Shown here: positions 7,824-18,140 of the stretch, piece after piece
Position numbering within the stretch: position 1 is the first letter of the stretch
Layout: every line of letters begins with the position of its first letter
Assembly: GCA_020634165.1 (NCBI GenBank)
Contig: JACKCF010000008.1
Span: 1 to 64,000 of the forward strand
Source: Anaerolineaceae bacterium
Lineage (GTDB): Bacteria; Chloroflexota; Anaerolineae; Aggregatilineales; Phototrophicaceae
DNA: 64,000 nucleotides
Direction: 5' to 3'
Notes under the pieces: generated by a model
Database searches by the model: none
What the model was told of the DNA's origin: nothing
The model's input: the letters and a program-made list of their open reading frames with translations, nothing else
Made by a program: the position numbers and the translations under genes

Positions 7824-8582
7824 ATGGAGCAGTCGATTACGCAATATCAGGTTTATACCCAGCGTGAGCGTGCCCGTAGTGAACTCGACTGGGACGCCTA
7901 CATGTCAGATTCATGGCCTGAGTTCATCAATCACGATGCCATCGCCGACCAGTTCATGCCTGCCTATTATGAAATGCTGGCCGACTATATTTTCTATGTA
8001 TGTGAAGGCGAAAAAGTCATCGCGCATGGTAAAACGACACCTGTCCACTGGGATGCCAACCTTAGTGATTTGCCGGATGAAGGCTGGGACTGGGTACTGA
8101 AAAGCGGCGTTGATAATCATGCAAGTGGCATCCAGCCGAATCTGCTAAGTGCTTTGGAAATCTCAATTGCGCCCATGTTTCGGGGTGGTGGCCTTAGTAG
8201 AGTCTGCCTGAATCTCATGTATCAGATCGCGCGGCAGCAGGGTTTTCAACAGATGCTCGCTCCGGTGCGCCCTTCACAGAAACACTTGTATCCGCTGTTC
8301 TCAATTGACGACTATATTATGTGGCGACGCGATGATGGCTTGTTATTCGACGCCTGGTTACGTACCCACGAGCGTATGGGGGCAAAGATCATTAAGGTCG
8401 CGCCACAATCGATGCAGATTATTGGAACAGTCGCTGAGTGGGAAGAATGGACGGGTACTGTATATCCAGCCAGTGGCCAGCACATTGTTCCGCTGGCCTT
8501 GAACCCCATCACCATTGACAGAGAAACCGATAGGGGCATCTACATCGAACCCAATGTGTGGATGGTTCACGCAGTTGGTTAA
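7824..8582 (+). CDS. GNAT-like acetyltransferase domain protein
   Basis: A 252-residue soluble protein. The middle resembles a GNAT fold: a strand ending in YVCEGEKVIAHGKTTPV, then the strand LSALEISIAPMFRGGGLSRVCLNLMYQIARQQGF, where MFRGGGLSR takes the place of the acetyl-CoA-binding R/QxxGxG/A loop. The C-terminus (WEEWTGTVYPASGQHIVPLALNPITID) looks like the substrate part of transferases acting on small molecules. It directly follows trmB with five bases between. Whether it acts on tRNA or is independent is unknown. Confidence 0.65.
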   Translation: MEQSITQYQVYTQRERARSELDWDAYMSDSWPEFINHDAIADQFMPAYYEMLADYIFYVCEGEKVIAHGKTTPVHWDANLSDLPDEGWDWVLKSGVDNHASGIQPNLLSALEISIAPMFRGGGLSRVCLNLMYQIARQQGFQQMLAPVRPSQKHLYPLFSIDDYIMWRRDDGLLFDAWLRTHERMGAKIIKVAPQSMQIIGTVAEWEEWTGTVYPASGQHIVPLALNPITIDRETDRGIYIEPNVWMVHAVG

Positions 8583-8597
8583 AGTAAAAAGAGAGAT

Positions 8598-8945
<348 letters not shown>

Positions 8946-9039
8946 CCCATTATAGCCGCTTTGTATTGGTATTTTGTAGGCTTGCGGGTCGCTTTCAAAG
9001 CGATTACTCTCATGTCCAACGGTACGCAAAGGGTGGCCG

Positions 9040-10866
9040 ATGCCTGTAAGTGCAAAACAGCGCAAGCTTTTGATCGCGACGCTCATCTTACTGGCGATTG
9101 CGATCAGCCGTATGCTGCTCCTGAATCGCCTTGAAATGAATCACGATGAGGTTTGGCATGTCTGGCAGACCAGCGGCAGTTTTGACGATGCCATGCGCTG
9201 GCTCCCTTATGATTGGCCGCCGCTTTATTTCGTGATACTTTGGGGCTGGCAGAAGCTGGTCGGCATGCACCCCATCATGATGCGTTTGCTCTCAGTGCTG
9301 ATCTTCATGCTGGCTAGTTCTCTGACATATCGCCTCGGACGTCGCATGTTCCACAATGAAAATGCCGCCTGGGGCCTGACGCTGGCCTATGCCAACCTCG
9401 GCTATACCATCTTCTTGAGTACCTATGTCCGCGCCTATGTACTGATGCTTTTGTTATTGCCGCTGGCGCTTTATCTGGCCCTTCGCTACTTTGATCGCCC
9501 TTCACCATTACGTGCTGTGCTTCTCGCGCTGGCGATGGCAGCCATGTTCTATACCAATCTGACTGCTGTAGTCGCTTTTGCGGCCATTGGCGCCGTCACG
9601 CTCGCATTTTATCCCCGCAATATCTGGCGTTGGTGGCTGCCCGGAATGCTGGCTTTGGTTTTTGCGCTGCCGGAAATTCTGTCCAAAGTCGAGTTAGCGG
9701 GTCGGCGTAATGCTGGCCTGGGTAATGTTCTGCCGCTCTTACCGCAGGGACTTATTGACATCGTTTTGACACATTTGGGCCACGCTGCGCCAGTGCTTTT
9801 GATACTAGGTGTTTGCTCAATTGCCTATGCACTCTGGCGGCGTCAAAACCTGAAAATGGGCCTAATACTGATACTTTGGCTGTTGGTGATTCCAGTTCTG
9901 CTTTATGCGCTCGATAGCGTGATAGGTTTCTTTACGCCGCAATATGCCTGGTGGATTACGCTTTGTCTAGCGATGGCGCTTGCCTGGGGATTTGGCTATT
10001 TGCCAAAACTCGTCAGTGTCATTCTTGGTGTACTTCTCATAGTCATCATGCTCATTCCCATGTCAAAAGGCGATCAGCCCTTTGAAGAACTGAAGTACGG
10101 CATTCCAACCTTACCATTTGAGCAGACTTTTCCTGTTGTTGCTGATGCATGGCAGGATGGCGATGTCATACTGATCGACCCTGAATGTGACTGCGGCGAT
10201 CATTATGTATGGGACTATTTTCAGGAAGTCTACTTCGAGTATCCCCCGCATCATATTTCACAGCCGGACGATTCACGTCGCATCTGGTACGTCCATCGCC
10301 CCGACGCAAATGATGTCGCACTTGAATCAACACTTGAAGAAACACACCTTCGCTCAAAATACATTGGCCCCTGGCAGCTATTCTTCCAGCTCTACGAAGC
10401 GCCGCCTGACCCCATAGGCATTGCCTTTGAAAACGGTCTGCGTTTTCATGGCCTCGAAGTGCTTGACCAGAATGATGCACCAATGGTTCAGCCACTGGTC
10501 TACCGAGAAGGGGAGACTGTCAATGTTCGCCTCTGGTGGTCGCTCGATCAAACCATTGACGCCGACTACAGCATCACGCTTCAGCTTCTTAATGAGCATG
10601 GCCTGATTGCACAATCAGATGGCGCGCCCCAGACCATTAGCCTCTATGTGGGTTCTGATGCGCCGCCATCGGGCACAAGCCAGTGGCAGACTGGCCAATC
10701 TTATGTCGAGCAGCGTGCCCTTACGCTCCCATACCCGACCAATCGTGCTGAATATATCCTGTACTTAGGGGTTTACCAGTGGTGGGATGGCGTCCGCCTT
10801 ACCGCTGAAGGCACCAATGCTGATGATCTTTTACCCTTGCTGCCAGTCGCCATCATGGCCTGGTAG
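9040..10866 (+). CDS. Membrane glycosyltransferase, GT39/ArnT-like, with C-terminal beta-sandwich domain
   Basis: A 608-residue integral membrane protein. It has about ten hydrophobic segments in the first 350 residues and a first loop containing MNHDEVWH, the Asp-Glu position typical of GT-C enzymes that use lipid-linked sugars. It resembles the PMT/ArnT-like family that adds sugar to proteins or lipids on the outer face. After the membrane part, a soluble domain of about 250 residues ends in a beta-sandwich (GLRFHGLEVL, VNVRLWWSLDQ, DYSITLQLLNE, YILYLGVYQWWDGVRL). A related module occurs twice in the membrane protein at 34306-35973. The acceptor is unknown. Confidence 0.82.
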   Translation: MPVSAKQRKLLIATLILLAIAISRMLLLNRLEMNHDEVWHVWQTSGSFDDAMRWLPYDWPPLYFVILWGWQKLVGMHPIMMRLLSVLIFMLASSLTYRLGRRMFHNENAAWGLTLAYANLGYTIFLSTYVRAYVLMLLLLPLALYLALRYFDRPSPLRAVLLALAMAAMFYTNLTAVVAFAAIGAVTLAFYPRNIWRWWLPGMLALVFALPEILSKVELAGRRNAGLGNVLPLLPQGLIDIVLTHLGHAAPVLLILGVCSIAYALWRRQNLKMGLILILWLLVIPVLLYALDSVIGFFTPQYAWWITLCLAMALAWGFGYLPKLVSVILGVLLIVIMLIPMSKGDQPFEELKYGIPTLPFEQTFPVVADAWQDGDVILIDPECDCGDHYVWDYFQEVYFEYPPHHISQPDDSRRIWYVHRPDANDVALESTLEETHLRSKYIGPWQLFFQLYEAPPDPIGIAFENGLRFHGLEVLDQNDAPMVQPLVYREGETVNVRLWWSLDQTIDADYSITLQLLNEHGLIAQSDGAPQTISLYVGSDAPPSGTSQWQTGQSYVEQRALTLPYPTNRAEYILYLGVYQWWDGVRLTAEGTNADDLLPLLPVAIMAW

Positions 10867-10891
10867 GCTTTGTTCTCTATAGGAGCGATTA

Positions 10892-11779
10892 ATGCCAACG
10901 CTGGATATGATGTGGGTTGATGCCTTCACAACCCAACCCTTTGCAGGCAACCCATGTGCTGTGATCTTCGATGCTGATGAACTCTCACCTGAGCAAATGC
11001 AAACCATTGCCTTTGAAATGGGTCTGTCGGAAACAGCCTTTCTCATGCAATCGGAAACAGCAGATTTCCGTGCGCGTTATTTCACCCCAGCGGAAGAAAT
11101 CCCGCTGGCTGGTCATCCAACAATTGCCAGCATATTCGCACTGGTCCAGTCCGGTCGCCTCAACTTGGCGGATGACCCTGTTACGGCTTCGCTCCAGCTT
11201 CAGGCCGGTACCATCAGCGTAAATGTTACCCCGCAGGCGGAATCGCCAATTATCAATATGACCCAGCTTAAGCCGCGATTCCTGAGCACACATGATCCGG
11301 CTGTTGTTATGCCGATTTTCGGCCTATCGCCTGATGACCTCCTGCCAGATGTACCCATACAGACAGTTAGTACAGGCACGCCTCAATTGATGATCGTGGT
11401 GAAAGATCACAATGCTTTGCGTCGCGCATCAGTCGATGACAAAGCCTATTTAGCCTATCGTGCTCAGAGTGATTTTTTCAGCCCTCATTTATTCTGTTTG
11501 CAGGGTGCGACTGAGCACGGCCAAACCTTTGCGCGCCACTTCGGCACACCGCCAGATACTGCCGAAGACCCATTTACAGGCTCGGCAACGGGCGGTATGG
11601 CTGCCTACTTATGGCATCATGGCCTTCTGGAACAGCCGCATTTCATTGCCGAGCAGGGCCATTGGATGAATCGCCCTGGTATGGCGCATGTAGAAGTTGT
11701 TGGCCCGCGCGAAGAGATACAGGCCGTTCGTGTTGGTGGGCAGGCAGCGCTCGTCTTAAGAGGGCAGATCATCATATAG
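10892..11779 (+). CDS. PhzF-family isomerase/epimerase
   Basis: A 295-residue protein of the PhzF family, which catalyses proton shifts in small molecules and shares the diaminopimelate-epimerase fold. The start carries WVDAFTTQPFAGNPCAVIF, and the catalytic Glu sits in LSETAFL (Glu47). Later come RYFTPAEEIPLAGHPTIAS and, near the end, ARHFGTPPDTAEDPFTGSATGGMAAYLW, all standard. An AGGAG element precedes the start. It follows the glycosyltransferase by 25 bases. Most members of this family have no known substrate, and phenazine synthesis is not implied here. Confidence 0.92.
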   Translation: MPTLDMMWVDAFTTQPFAGNPCAVIFDADELSPEQMQTIAFEMGLSETAFLMQSETADFRARYFTPAEEIPLAGHPTIASIFALVQSGRLNLADDPVTASLQLQAGTISVNVTPQAESPIINMTQLKPRFLSTHDPAVVMPIFGLSPDDLLPDVPIQTVSTGTPQLMIVVKDHNALRRASVDDKAYLAYRAQSDFFSPHLFCLQGATEHGQTFARHFGTPPDTAEDPFTGSATGGMAAYLWHHGLLEQPHFIAEQGHWMNRPGMAHVEVVGPREEIQAVRVGGQAALVLRGQIII

Positions 11780-11921
11780 AGGCGTTTGGTAGTCCGTCAG
11801 CCGTCACATACACGTCAGGCAAGCGGCGGTTGTTGCTTTTTATGCCTGCCCCTACAATGTGACCAACATTCTGACAGTTTGGCGCATGTCTCCTTGTCTG
11901 CGCCTTGTTAGTGGAGTTTTT

Positions 11922-14381
11922 ATGACGATCTTTCGAGATCCGGCGGTTTTGTGGCGGCGAATCACCAATCGCTGGCGCATGACCTTCCATCAGGGCGACA
12001 TGATCATCCTGTTTATCATGGTGGTCATGCTTCTGATGCCAGCGTTGGCATTGCAAGCGGCATCCTGGCCCGTTGACGTCCGCACGATTGTGCCCGTAGT
12101 GATTATTGGCACACTTCTGGGCTTCATCCTTGCCAGAAGCCACTATAACGAAGCGCTCGCAATCATTCTCAGCACCGCCTATGCGGGTGTGACCATCATC
12201 ATTGTCGCCGCAATCAACGAACCTGGGGATTTGTTACCCAATATCAGCCAGGTCATCATCCGTTCTATCCAGTGGCTGATTGATCTGACGACGGGCGGCA
12301 TAAACCAGGATAACCTGGTTTTTACCTTATTGGTGGCTGTTCTCTTCTGGTTCCTGGGCTATAACTCCGTCTGGCACATCTTCCGAATAGACCGCGTCTG
12401 GCGTGTGATTGTGCCGCCTGCGCTTATCCTCGTAACCAACATCATTTTCTACAATGGGGAAGCCAGCCTTGATATTTACCTTATTCTTTTCCTGTTTGGC
12501 GCCTTGTTGCTGATTGTGCGCTCCAATCTGGATGCGCGACAGTGGGACTGGTATATCAATGGCATTTCGGCACCGCGCAATATTCGCATGCAGTTCTTGC
12601 GGATGGGTGCGGTTATCGCTGCGATTTCGCTGATTATGGCCTGGGCTGTGCCGTCTGGCGGTTTGCAGGATCGTCTGGACGCCTTCCAGCAATTCTTACA
12701 GTCGGACCCCATGACCCAGTTTGCGGAGTTTTGGAGTCGCCTGATTTCTCCCATCGAGAGCGATGGGCCAGCCACTACCGACTACTATGGTAGCGATTCG
12801 CTGGACCTGGGGGGTGCAATCCGTCTTGGCGATCAGATCATCTTTCTGGTTAATGTGCCTAACGATGGAACGCGCTACTACTGGCGTTCGCGTGTATTCG
12901 AGCACTATAGCAATGGCCGCTGGCTGCCATCGGCGACGCTCCGCGTGTCGGATTTTTCACCTCCGCTGGACATCAACTATGATCCCAATATCGTCGGTTC
13001 ATCTCGGCGCCCATTGAATCAGACATTTACGATTAGCAGCGCGCCATCGCGCATCATTCATACGGCCCCACAACCTGTTGAAGTCAGCATCGAAGGTCGT
13101 ATGGATTTGCTGCGTACACAGGGAGAAGACCCCAACTCGCCAGTAAACCTCTCAGTGATACGACCGCGACGGGTGCTGAACCCCGGCGATACCTATACGG
13201 CGACGAGCTTGTTAAGTACCGCCACCGCGTTTGATCTGCGCGCCGCTGGGACAAGTTATCCAGAATGGGTATCTGTACCTAATGCGCAGATGCCGCAGGG
13301 CATCAGTCCCCGCGTCGTTTCGCTGGCCCGCCAGATCGTTGATGAAGCTGGTGCGACCAATCCCTACGATCAGGCGAAAGCCATCGAGACTTGGCTTCGT
13401 GAGAACATTACCTACAACGAGAATCTGCCGCAGCCACCAACAGATATTGATCCGCTGGAGTGGCTGCTCTTTGATATTCAAGAGGGGTATTGTGTCTACT
13501 ACACGACCGCGATGGTGGCGATGCTGCGCAGCCTGGGGGTCCCAGCTCGTATGGCCGCTGGCTTTAGCCAGGGCGAATATGATGCAGCCGTGGGCCAGTT
13601 TGTTGTCCGTGAACGTGACGCGCATACCTGGGTAGAAGCTTATTTCCCTGGTTACGGCTGGGTCGAATTTGAGCCGACGTCCGCGCAGGACCCGATCAAT
13701 CGCGATGGCGATGAACCACAGCCAGAAACACAGTCTTTATTGCCTGCTGCCACAGCCGTCCCGACCAATTCGCCGACGCCGCTGCCCAGCCCAACACTGG
13801 TGCCCACCAGCACACCGGAATCGGGCCAGGATCAGCCGCCACCGCCACAGTTGCCATCACTAACACCTACGTTCACGCCAACGCCGACGGCGACGCCGGT
13901 CATTGTCCCGACGATTCCACCTCCCGTTCAGCCACCGCCACAGGATACCAGCTTCCTGAGCTTCTTGTTCCAGGCACTGGGAGCTGTGTTGTTTATCTTC
14001 CTCATCTTTGTGGGATTCATCCTTGTGTTGTTGTTCCTGTACTGGTGGTGGGAATGGCGTGGCATGCGCGGCCTCAGCCCGATCTCACGCGCCTACGCAC
14101 GTTTGATGCGCTATATACCGCTCGTCGGCCTGAATATCGAAGAGGACCAGACCACCGAGGAACGTCGCGACACGATTGTGCGCAAGCTGCCACAGGCCAG
14201 CCGCCCAGTGAGCGCCATTACGCGGAACTATACGCATGAGCGCTATAGCAACATCCCGGAAAATGCGGATATTCCACCCCAGGTCACCCAGGCCGCGGAC
14301 GAAGCCTGGTCATCAGCACGTGGCCATATCTTATCGCGCTGGATTCGCCGCTTCATCCCGTTCCTGCGCAACCGAGACTAA
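11922..14381 (+). CDS. Transglutaminase-like membrane protein (TgpA type)
   Basis: The ATG at 11922 is chosen because GTGGAG precedes it, giving 819 residues. The N-terminus holds about six to eight membrane helices. An extracytoplasmic segment follows, then a transglutaminase core with catalytic Cys524 in EGYCVYYTTAM and His568 in RDAHTWVEAYF, ending GWVEFEPTS. A Thr/Pro-rich linker with repeated PTPT-type motifs leads to one more membrane helix and a cytosolic tail. This matches TgpA/DUF3488-type proteins, thought to process or crosslink proteins or peptidoglycan at the cell surface. In many bacteria such genes sit beside a MoxR ATPase and a DUF58 protein, but neither is visible here. Confidence 0.88.
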   Translation: MTIFRDPAVLWRRITNRWRMTFHQGDMIILFIMVVMLLMPALALQAASWPVDVRTIVPVVIIGTLLGFILARSHYNEALAIILSTAYAGVTIIIVAAINEPGDLLPNISQVIIRSIQWLIDLTTGGINQDNLVFTLLVAVLFWFLGYNSVWHIFRIDRVWRVIVPPALILVTNIIFYNGEASLDIYLILFLFGALLLIVRSNLDARQWDWYINGISAPRNIRMQFLRMGAVIAAISLIMAWAVPSGGLQDRLDAFQQFLQSDPMTQFAEFWSRLISPIESDGPATTDYYGSDSLDLGGAIRLGDQIIFLVNVPNDGTRYYWRSRVFEHYSNGRWLPSATLRVSDFSPPLDINYDPNIVGSSRRPLNQTFTISSAPSRIIHTAPQPVEVSIEGRMDLLRTQGEDPNSPVNLSVIRPRRVLNPGDTYTATSLLSTATAFDLRAAGTSYPEWVSVPNAQMPQGISPRVVSLARQIVDEAGATNPYDQAKAIETWLRENITYNENLPQPPTDIDPLEWLLFDIQEGYCVYYTTAMVAMLRSLGVPARMAAGFSQGEYDAAVGQFVVRERDAHTWVEAYFPGYGWVEFEPTSAQDPINRDGDEPQPETQSLLPAATAVPTNSPTPLPSPTLVPTSTPESGQDQPPPPQLPSLTPTFTPTPTATPVIVPTIPPPVQPPPQDTSFLSFLFQALGAVLFIFLIFVGFILVLLFLYWWWEWRGMRGLSPISRAYARLMRYIPLVGLNIEEDQTTEERRDTIVRKLPQASRPVSAITRNYTHERYSNIPENADIPPQVTQAADEAWSSARGHILSRWIRRFIPFLRNRD

Positions 14382-14399
14382 GGGGCTAAATTGAATAAG

Positions 14400-14440
14400 A
14401 AAGGGACTATCCTATACGAGGGTAGTCCCTTTATTTTGAC
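14400..14440. terminator. Bidirectional terminator
   Basis: A 13-bp stem (14400-14412 with 14420-14432) has a seven-base loop. A T-rich tail follows on the plus strand and A-rich sequence precedes it. It ends the transglutaminase transcript and the minus-strand pseudogene. Confidence 0.85.
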
Positions 14441-14448
14441 GACGTCGC

Positions 14449-15620
14449 TTATTTAGCGTGTTGCTTCAGCAGACGGACTGCCGTTTCTGCAAGGATGGCT
14501 GCGCCATACTGCATAGGCTCCTCGGCAATATCGAAAATGGGGCTGTGATGCGGTCGATTGATGCCGTCATACTTGGCGCCCAGAATCATCATCGCACCTG
14601 GCGCCTTCTGCGTCATATAAGCAAAGTCTTCGGCGCCCATCCCCGGATCAGCCATCTTGACTTTTTCCTGGCCCACTATCTCCGATGCGACCTCGCGCAG
14701 TAGCCCAGCGACCTCCGGCGCGTTATATAGCGATGGATAGCCGCGCGTGATATTCAGCTCGAAGTCACCACCCAGCACCTTCACCAGCGAAAAGGCTTTA
14801 TCCAGTTCTTTATGGATTTGTTCGCGAACGTCTTCTCATAGGTGCGGATGGTCCCCAGCAGCTTAACCTCATGTGGAATCACATTGCGGTTGTACCACCA
14901 TGAATCGCACCAATCGTTACAACTGGAGGGTTTGTGGGTCAATCCATCTTGAGCGAATGGCCTGGATCGCATTGATGACCTGCGCTGTCAGCCAGATAGG
15001 ATCGCGCCCCATGCGGGCTGGCACCGTGAGTCCTCACCTTGATCGTTGCCTCAAAAGCATCCACCGCCGCCATGACGTAGCCATCACCTACTTTGACGAC
15101 TCCAGCTTCCTCGCCACTGCCTACATGCAAGGCAATAACCGCGTCCAGGTCTTCCAATGCCTCATCTGGATCATAGCCGAGGCTCTGCTGATGCCTTGTT
15201 CATCCCATTTTTCTTCACTGGGCTGGAACAGCAGCCGAACCCTCTCCGGCAGGGCGATCAGGCATTGTGTTTAGAATGCGCGCGATACCGAGCAGCATCG
15301 CGGTGTGTGCATCATGTCCACAGGCATGCATCACACCCGGATTCTGTGACTTATAAGGCACGTCATTGGCCTCGTCAATCGGAAGCGCATCCATATCCGC
15401 GCGAATGCCAATTTTTGGCCCGTCGTTATCCCCCAATCCGCGCCACAACCCCTGCGCGTCTGATGCCCTACTGCGCTTCGATGCCCATTTCACGCAGCGT
15501 CTGCACCACGAGGTTAGCGGTTCGCGTTTCTTCAAAACCTAGCTCCGGGTGCATATGAATATCCCGACGCCAGACGACCATCTCATCTTGTAACGCCTGC
15601 GCTTGTTCCAGAAGCCCCAT
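14449..15620 (-). pseudogene. Frameshifted M20-family amidohydrolase
   Basis: Starting at an ATG at 15620, the reading begins MGLLEQAQALQDEMVVWRRD and carries the M20 opening [10 protein letters not shown], then hits a TAG. A shift of frame in a GGGGG run near 15430 restores [17 protein letters not shown] and [12 protein letters not shown], the metal-binding motifs. Another shift after PDRP restores EEKWDEQG, then EDLDAVIALHVGS. A further break near 14790-14930 leads to the C-terminal part with GMGAEDFAYM and HHSPIFDI. At least three frameshifts and one stop break the gene. An intact paralogue of the same family lies at 54326-55516. It is most likely a decayed gene; local sequence error is the alternative. 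Confidence 0.88.
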
Positions 15621-15840
15621 CGTCAATCACCACTTTCTAGTAGATCAATGCGCCGATTGTAGCCAATTTCCATTAAATTCTGCGAACCAGCCCGGACCAT
15701 CTCCCCATTATCGACAAAATCGTACGGCATTAAATGCGTCATAGCACCAATTATTTTGTATACCACACCCCCAATCTTTAGGGATTCCCACTCATTCTCA
15801 TTGTAAGATAGTGTTATAGTTTTATGAAAGTATAAGCACC

Positions 15841-16378
15841 ATGCGTAAACGCAAGCATCCGTCAGGCATCAGCGGCTACTGGTTTTTACCAGTCCAGACC
15901 TTCAATTTCGTAGTCAACCTCAGTGCTGATGAAGTCATAGAGCGTTTGCGTCAACGTCATCAGGAACCGCACGGCATTCTAGACCTGCGCTATCTTGTAC
16001 AGATTGAGGTCAACGAAGACGAAGCGCAAGCCAGTACGGCATTTAGCATGTACTCATCAAACACAATTTCACGTCTAAGAGGATAAACGCACATATCCAA
16101 TTCATAGAGGTTACGCCACAAGATAATTGACGTGCAGAGTTTCTGGTAAAGGGATAATTGACAGAGAAACCGCCCTAAAATGTATGCGTGATATCATTTG
16201 CTCGATAATCGCCTTTTTTCCAAGAGCTAGCGGGTAGCAAACCGCTAGTAGTTTTCATTCTGCCATTCCCGATCTATTTCTTGTTCTGGCTAGATATCAG
16301 ATCGCAAAACATTTAAGAGAACTGGAGAAAACGCTTTTTGCCCGCGTAAACCAAAAGCGAAAGCGATCTATGCAGAAA
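15841..16378 (+). pseudogene. Decayed membrane protein of an unknown family, tandem copy 1
   Basis: First of four related, broken units. The frame from the ATG at 15841 encodes 81 residues with the family start (basic leader, then YWFLPVQTFNFVVNLSADEV, then IERLRQRHQEPHG) and stops at 16086. Remnants of the expected C-terminal part remain further on: a hydrophobic stretch VVFILPFPIYFLFWLDI near 16245-16300, then in another frame QIAKHLRELEKTLFARV, which corresponds to the helix after the second membrane segment in copies 2 and 4. Function unknown. The first 81 residues could still be translated. Confidence 0.6.
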
Positions 16379-16401
16379 AACCATAGCAAAAGGCTATCAT
16401 C

Positions 16402-16985
16402 ATGAAAGAAAAGAGAAAAACACAACTCGCTGCGTTGGTGGTGGCCTGTCCAACAGATTGACTATGTTGTCGATGCACCGATTCATGATGTCATTGAGGA
16501 GTTGAAACTCGAAAACGAGCGGGACCCAGGCTGGTTCTTCAATCGACAGAAGCTGCTGGTTACTATCAAACCGCGCAAGGTGGATCAGATTTATGACCTG
16601 CGATTCCAGCGTGATAGGGAAAGAACCTCAATATCGAACTGGTTGCGGAAGTGGAGAGTATCACTGCGGATAGCACCTGCATCAATGGCGAGTACGCATC
16701 ACTCGCAGCACACTCATTCCGTTAGTCATATTATTCTGCACTCATGTGTTAGGTGTTGGGGTAGGGATAGGCGTGTTTGTGAATGTGCCATTTGGCATGT
16801 TATTCGGTGCGATCTCACTGCTATATTCTCGGTGATGTTCAACCAGATGCGTTCTGGCCTGCACGAATTACTCCTGACGCTGGACCGTGCCATCGAATCA
16901 TGCCGTCGCCTACACGAGGAGGAAGCGGAAAAGAGAAGACTACGCCCTACGAAAACCAAAGCTGAACGGCATCAGCCTAGCAGAA
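16402..16985 (+). pseudogene. Decayed membrane protein of an unknown family, tandem copy 2
   Basis: An ATG at 16402 with a Lys-rich start (MKEKRKTQ) is soon shifted out of frame. The next frame gives WWWPVQQIDYVVDAPIHDVI, then RQKLLVTIKPRKVDQIYDL, matching copy 1. After another shift, a hydrophobic double segment LVILFCTHVLGVGVGIGVF and VPFGMLFGAISLLYS appears, then FNQMRSGLHELLLTLDRAIE. At least three frame changes are needed to join these pieces. The order is an N-terminal strand-rich domain, two membrane helices, then an amphipathic helix, as in copies 1 and 4. Confidence 0.65.
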
Positions 16986-16997
16986 TGTCAAAACATC

Positions 16998-17450
16998 ATG
17001 ACGAAACAGAAAAAATCTTGGCCATCTACGCTGCCAGGATACATTCCCATCAAGAATTTTACCTACTATGCTGATGCCACAGTAGAAAGTGGTCCAGGCC
17101 CTCAAGAACAACGACTCAACGACACCCGATGAAATATGAAAGAGCTTCGATTCGATTGACCTGATCATCAAAGGTGAAGTATATAAAGTCAGAACTACCT
17201 CACCCTGAAGAGCACCGATTACATACTTTCGGCCATTATAGAAGGCGCCCATCTGAAAGAACGAAAGTTACTGCTCAGTCGCAGTTGCCTCTGGTTGGAT
17301 CATTCTCATGGGGATTTTTACTTCTTTGCGATAGGGTCCGGTTTATCGGCTGGTTTATTTGCTGGTCGGCTGATTCCAACGCTTATCGGCATCGTATTTT
17401 CTTCATCATGCTTTCTGAATATATGGTCTCAATCAGTCTATAGATTCGCT
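16998..17450 (+). pseudogene. Decayed membrane protein of an unknown family, tandem copy 3
   Basis: The ATG at 16998 starts MTKQKKSWPSTLPGYIPIKN, then FTYYADATVES, parallel to the start of copies 1 and 2. One frame change restores VVQALKNNDSTTPDEI, which is stopped by TGA and followed in the same frame by DLIIKGEVYKVRTT. A further change gives the hydrophobic part FAIGSGLSAGLFAGRLIPTL, then IGIVFSSSCFL, ending at a TAA near 17452. The two-helix C-terminal design is recognisable but shorter. No intact frame spans the unit. Confidence 0.6.
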
Positions 17451-17535
17451 GCGTTTTAAACTAAAGCAGCACTTTTAAAACCATGGTAAAAACACGATTT
17501 CAATCATTGCGCGATTTGGAAACCAACAGGTGACG

Positions 17536-18120
17536 ATGATGAATCAGAAAACAATCTCCAGGATAAGCCCTGTGGTGGCCAAACCAGCGGTTTGAATACG
17601 TGCTAACGCATCGGTAATCGATGTCATTTTCATGTTGAATACCACAAGAACAAAATACGTGGAGAATCCTGGGTCCTAGGCATTTAGGATTACGATTGAA
17701 CCCATAAAACCATCAGAATATTTCATCAAATTTAGCGCAGAATGGGAAGAATATTACCGTCGTTCTAAAGGCCGATGTAAAAGCATTTCACCTGAGCGCA
17801 CACTGATCGAAGGTGTTGCTCAGAGTCATAAATTTACCCTTGCTGGTCTTTACATCTTGTTCTTTATTCATATCGGAATCATAGCAACTCAAGTAGGTAC
17901 CTGGGTGCACGATGTCAATATATTTCTTGTGTTTGAAGCTTTCTTCTTAACGATCATCGCAATTCTGCTTGGCCAGATCCATTTTGGTATCAGACGTTTG
18001 GTTTCAAAACTCGAAGATATCATCAAAGATACCTGTGATTTAGTTCAGGCAAAAAAAGATCTGGGTTTGGCCAATGCTAAATATGGAAACAAAAAGCGTG
18101 GCCGCAACCACGCTTTCTGA
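17536..18120 (+). pseudogene. Decayed membrane protein of an unknown family, tandem copy 4 (least damaged)
   Basis: From ATG codons at 17536/17539 a frame shift leads to WWPNQRFEYVLTH, then a second shift to VIDVIFMLNTTRTKYVENPGS. After one TAG (17677) the frame stays open to 18120: FRITIEPIKPSEYFIKF, the hydrophobic pair LYILFFIHIGIIATQ and FLVFEAFFLTIIAILL, and QIHFGIRRLVSKLEDIIKD. The last ten codons lie inside the icd terminator hairpin, so the original C-terminus has been lost or overwritten. An 87-residue product from the ATG at 17857 is possible but unlikely to be the original protein. Confidence 0.62.
18086..18116 (-). terminator. Rho-independent terminator of icd
   Basis: A nine-base-pair stem (18116-18108 with 18101-18093) and a six-base loop are followed on the minus strand by TTTTTGTTTCC. 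It lies 25 bases past the icd stop. Confidence 0.85.
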
Positions 18121-18140
18121 TTAAGCCAATGAGATGATTG

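Noticed and set aside
18091..18120. Lys/Arg-rich C-terminus (KKRGRNHAF) of the 87-residue frame
   Set aside because: These codons are the icd terminator hairpin read on the other strand, so they are not evidence for a basic tail.
15600..18120. Insertion sequence or prophage remnant as cause of the decayed region
   Set aside because: No transposase or integrase motif, terminal inverted repeats or target duplication was found; the pieces resemble tandem copies of one membrane-protein family.
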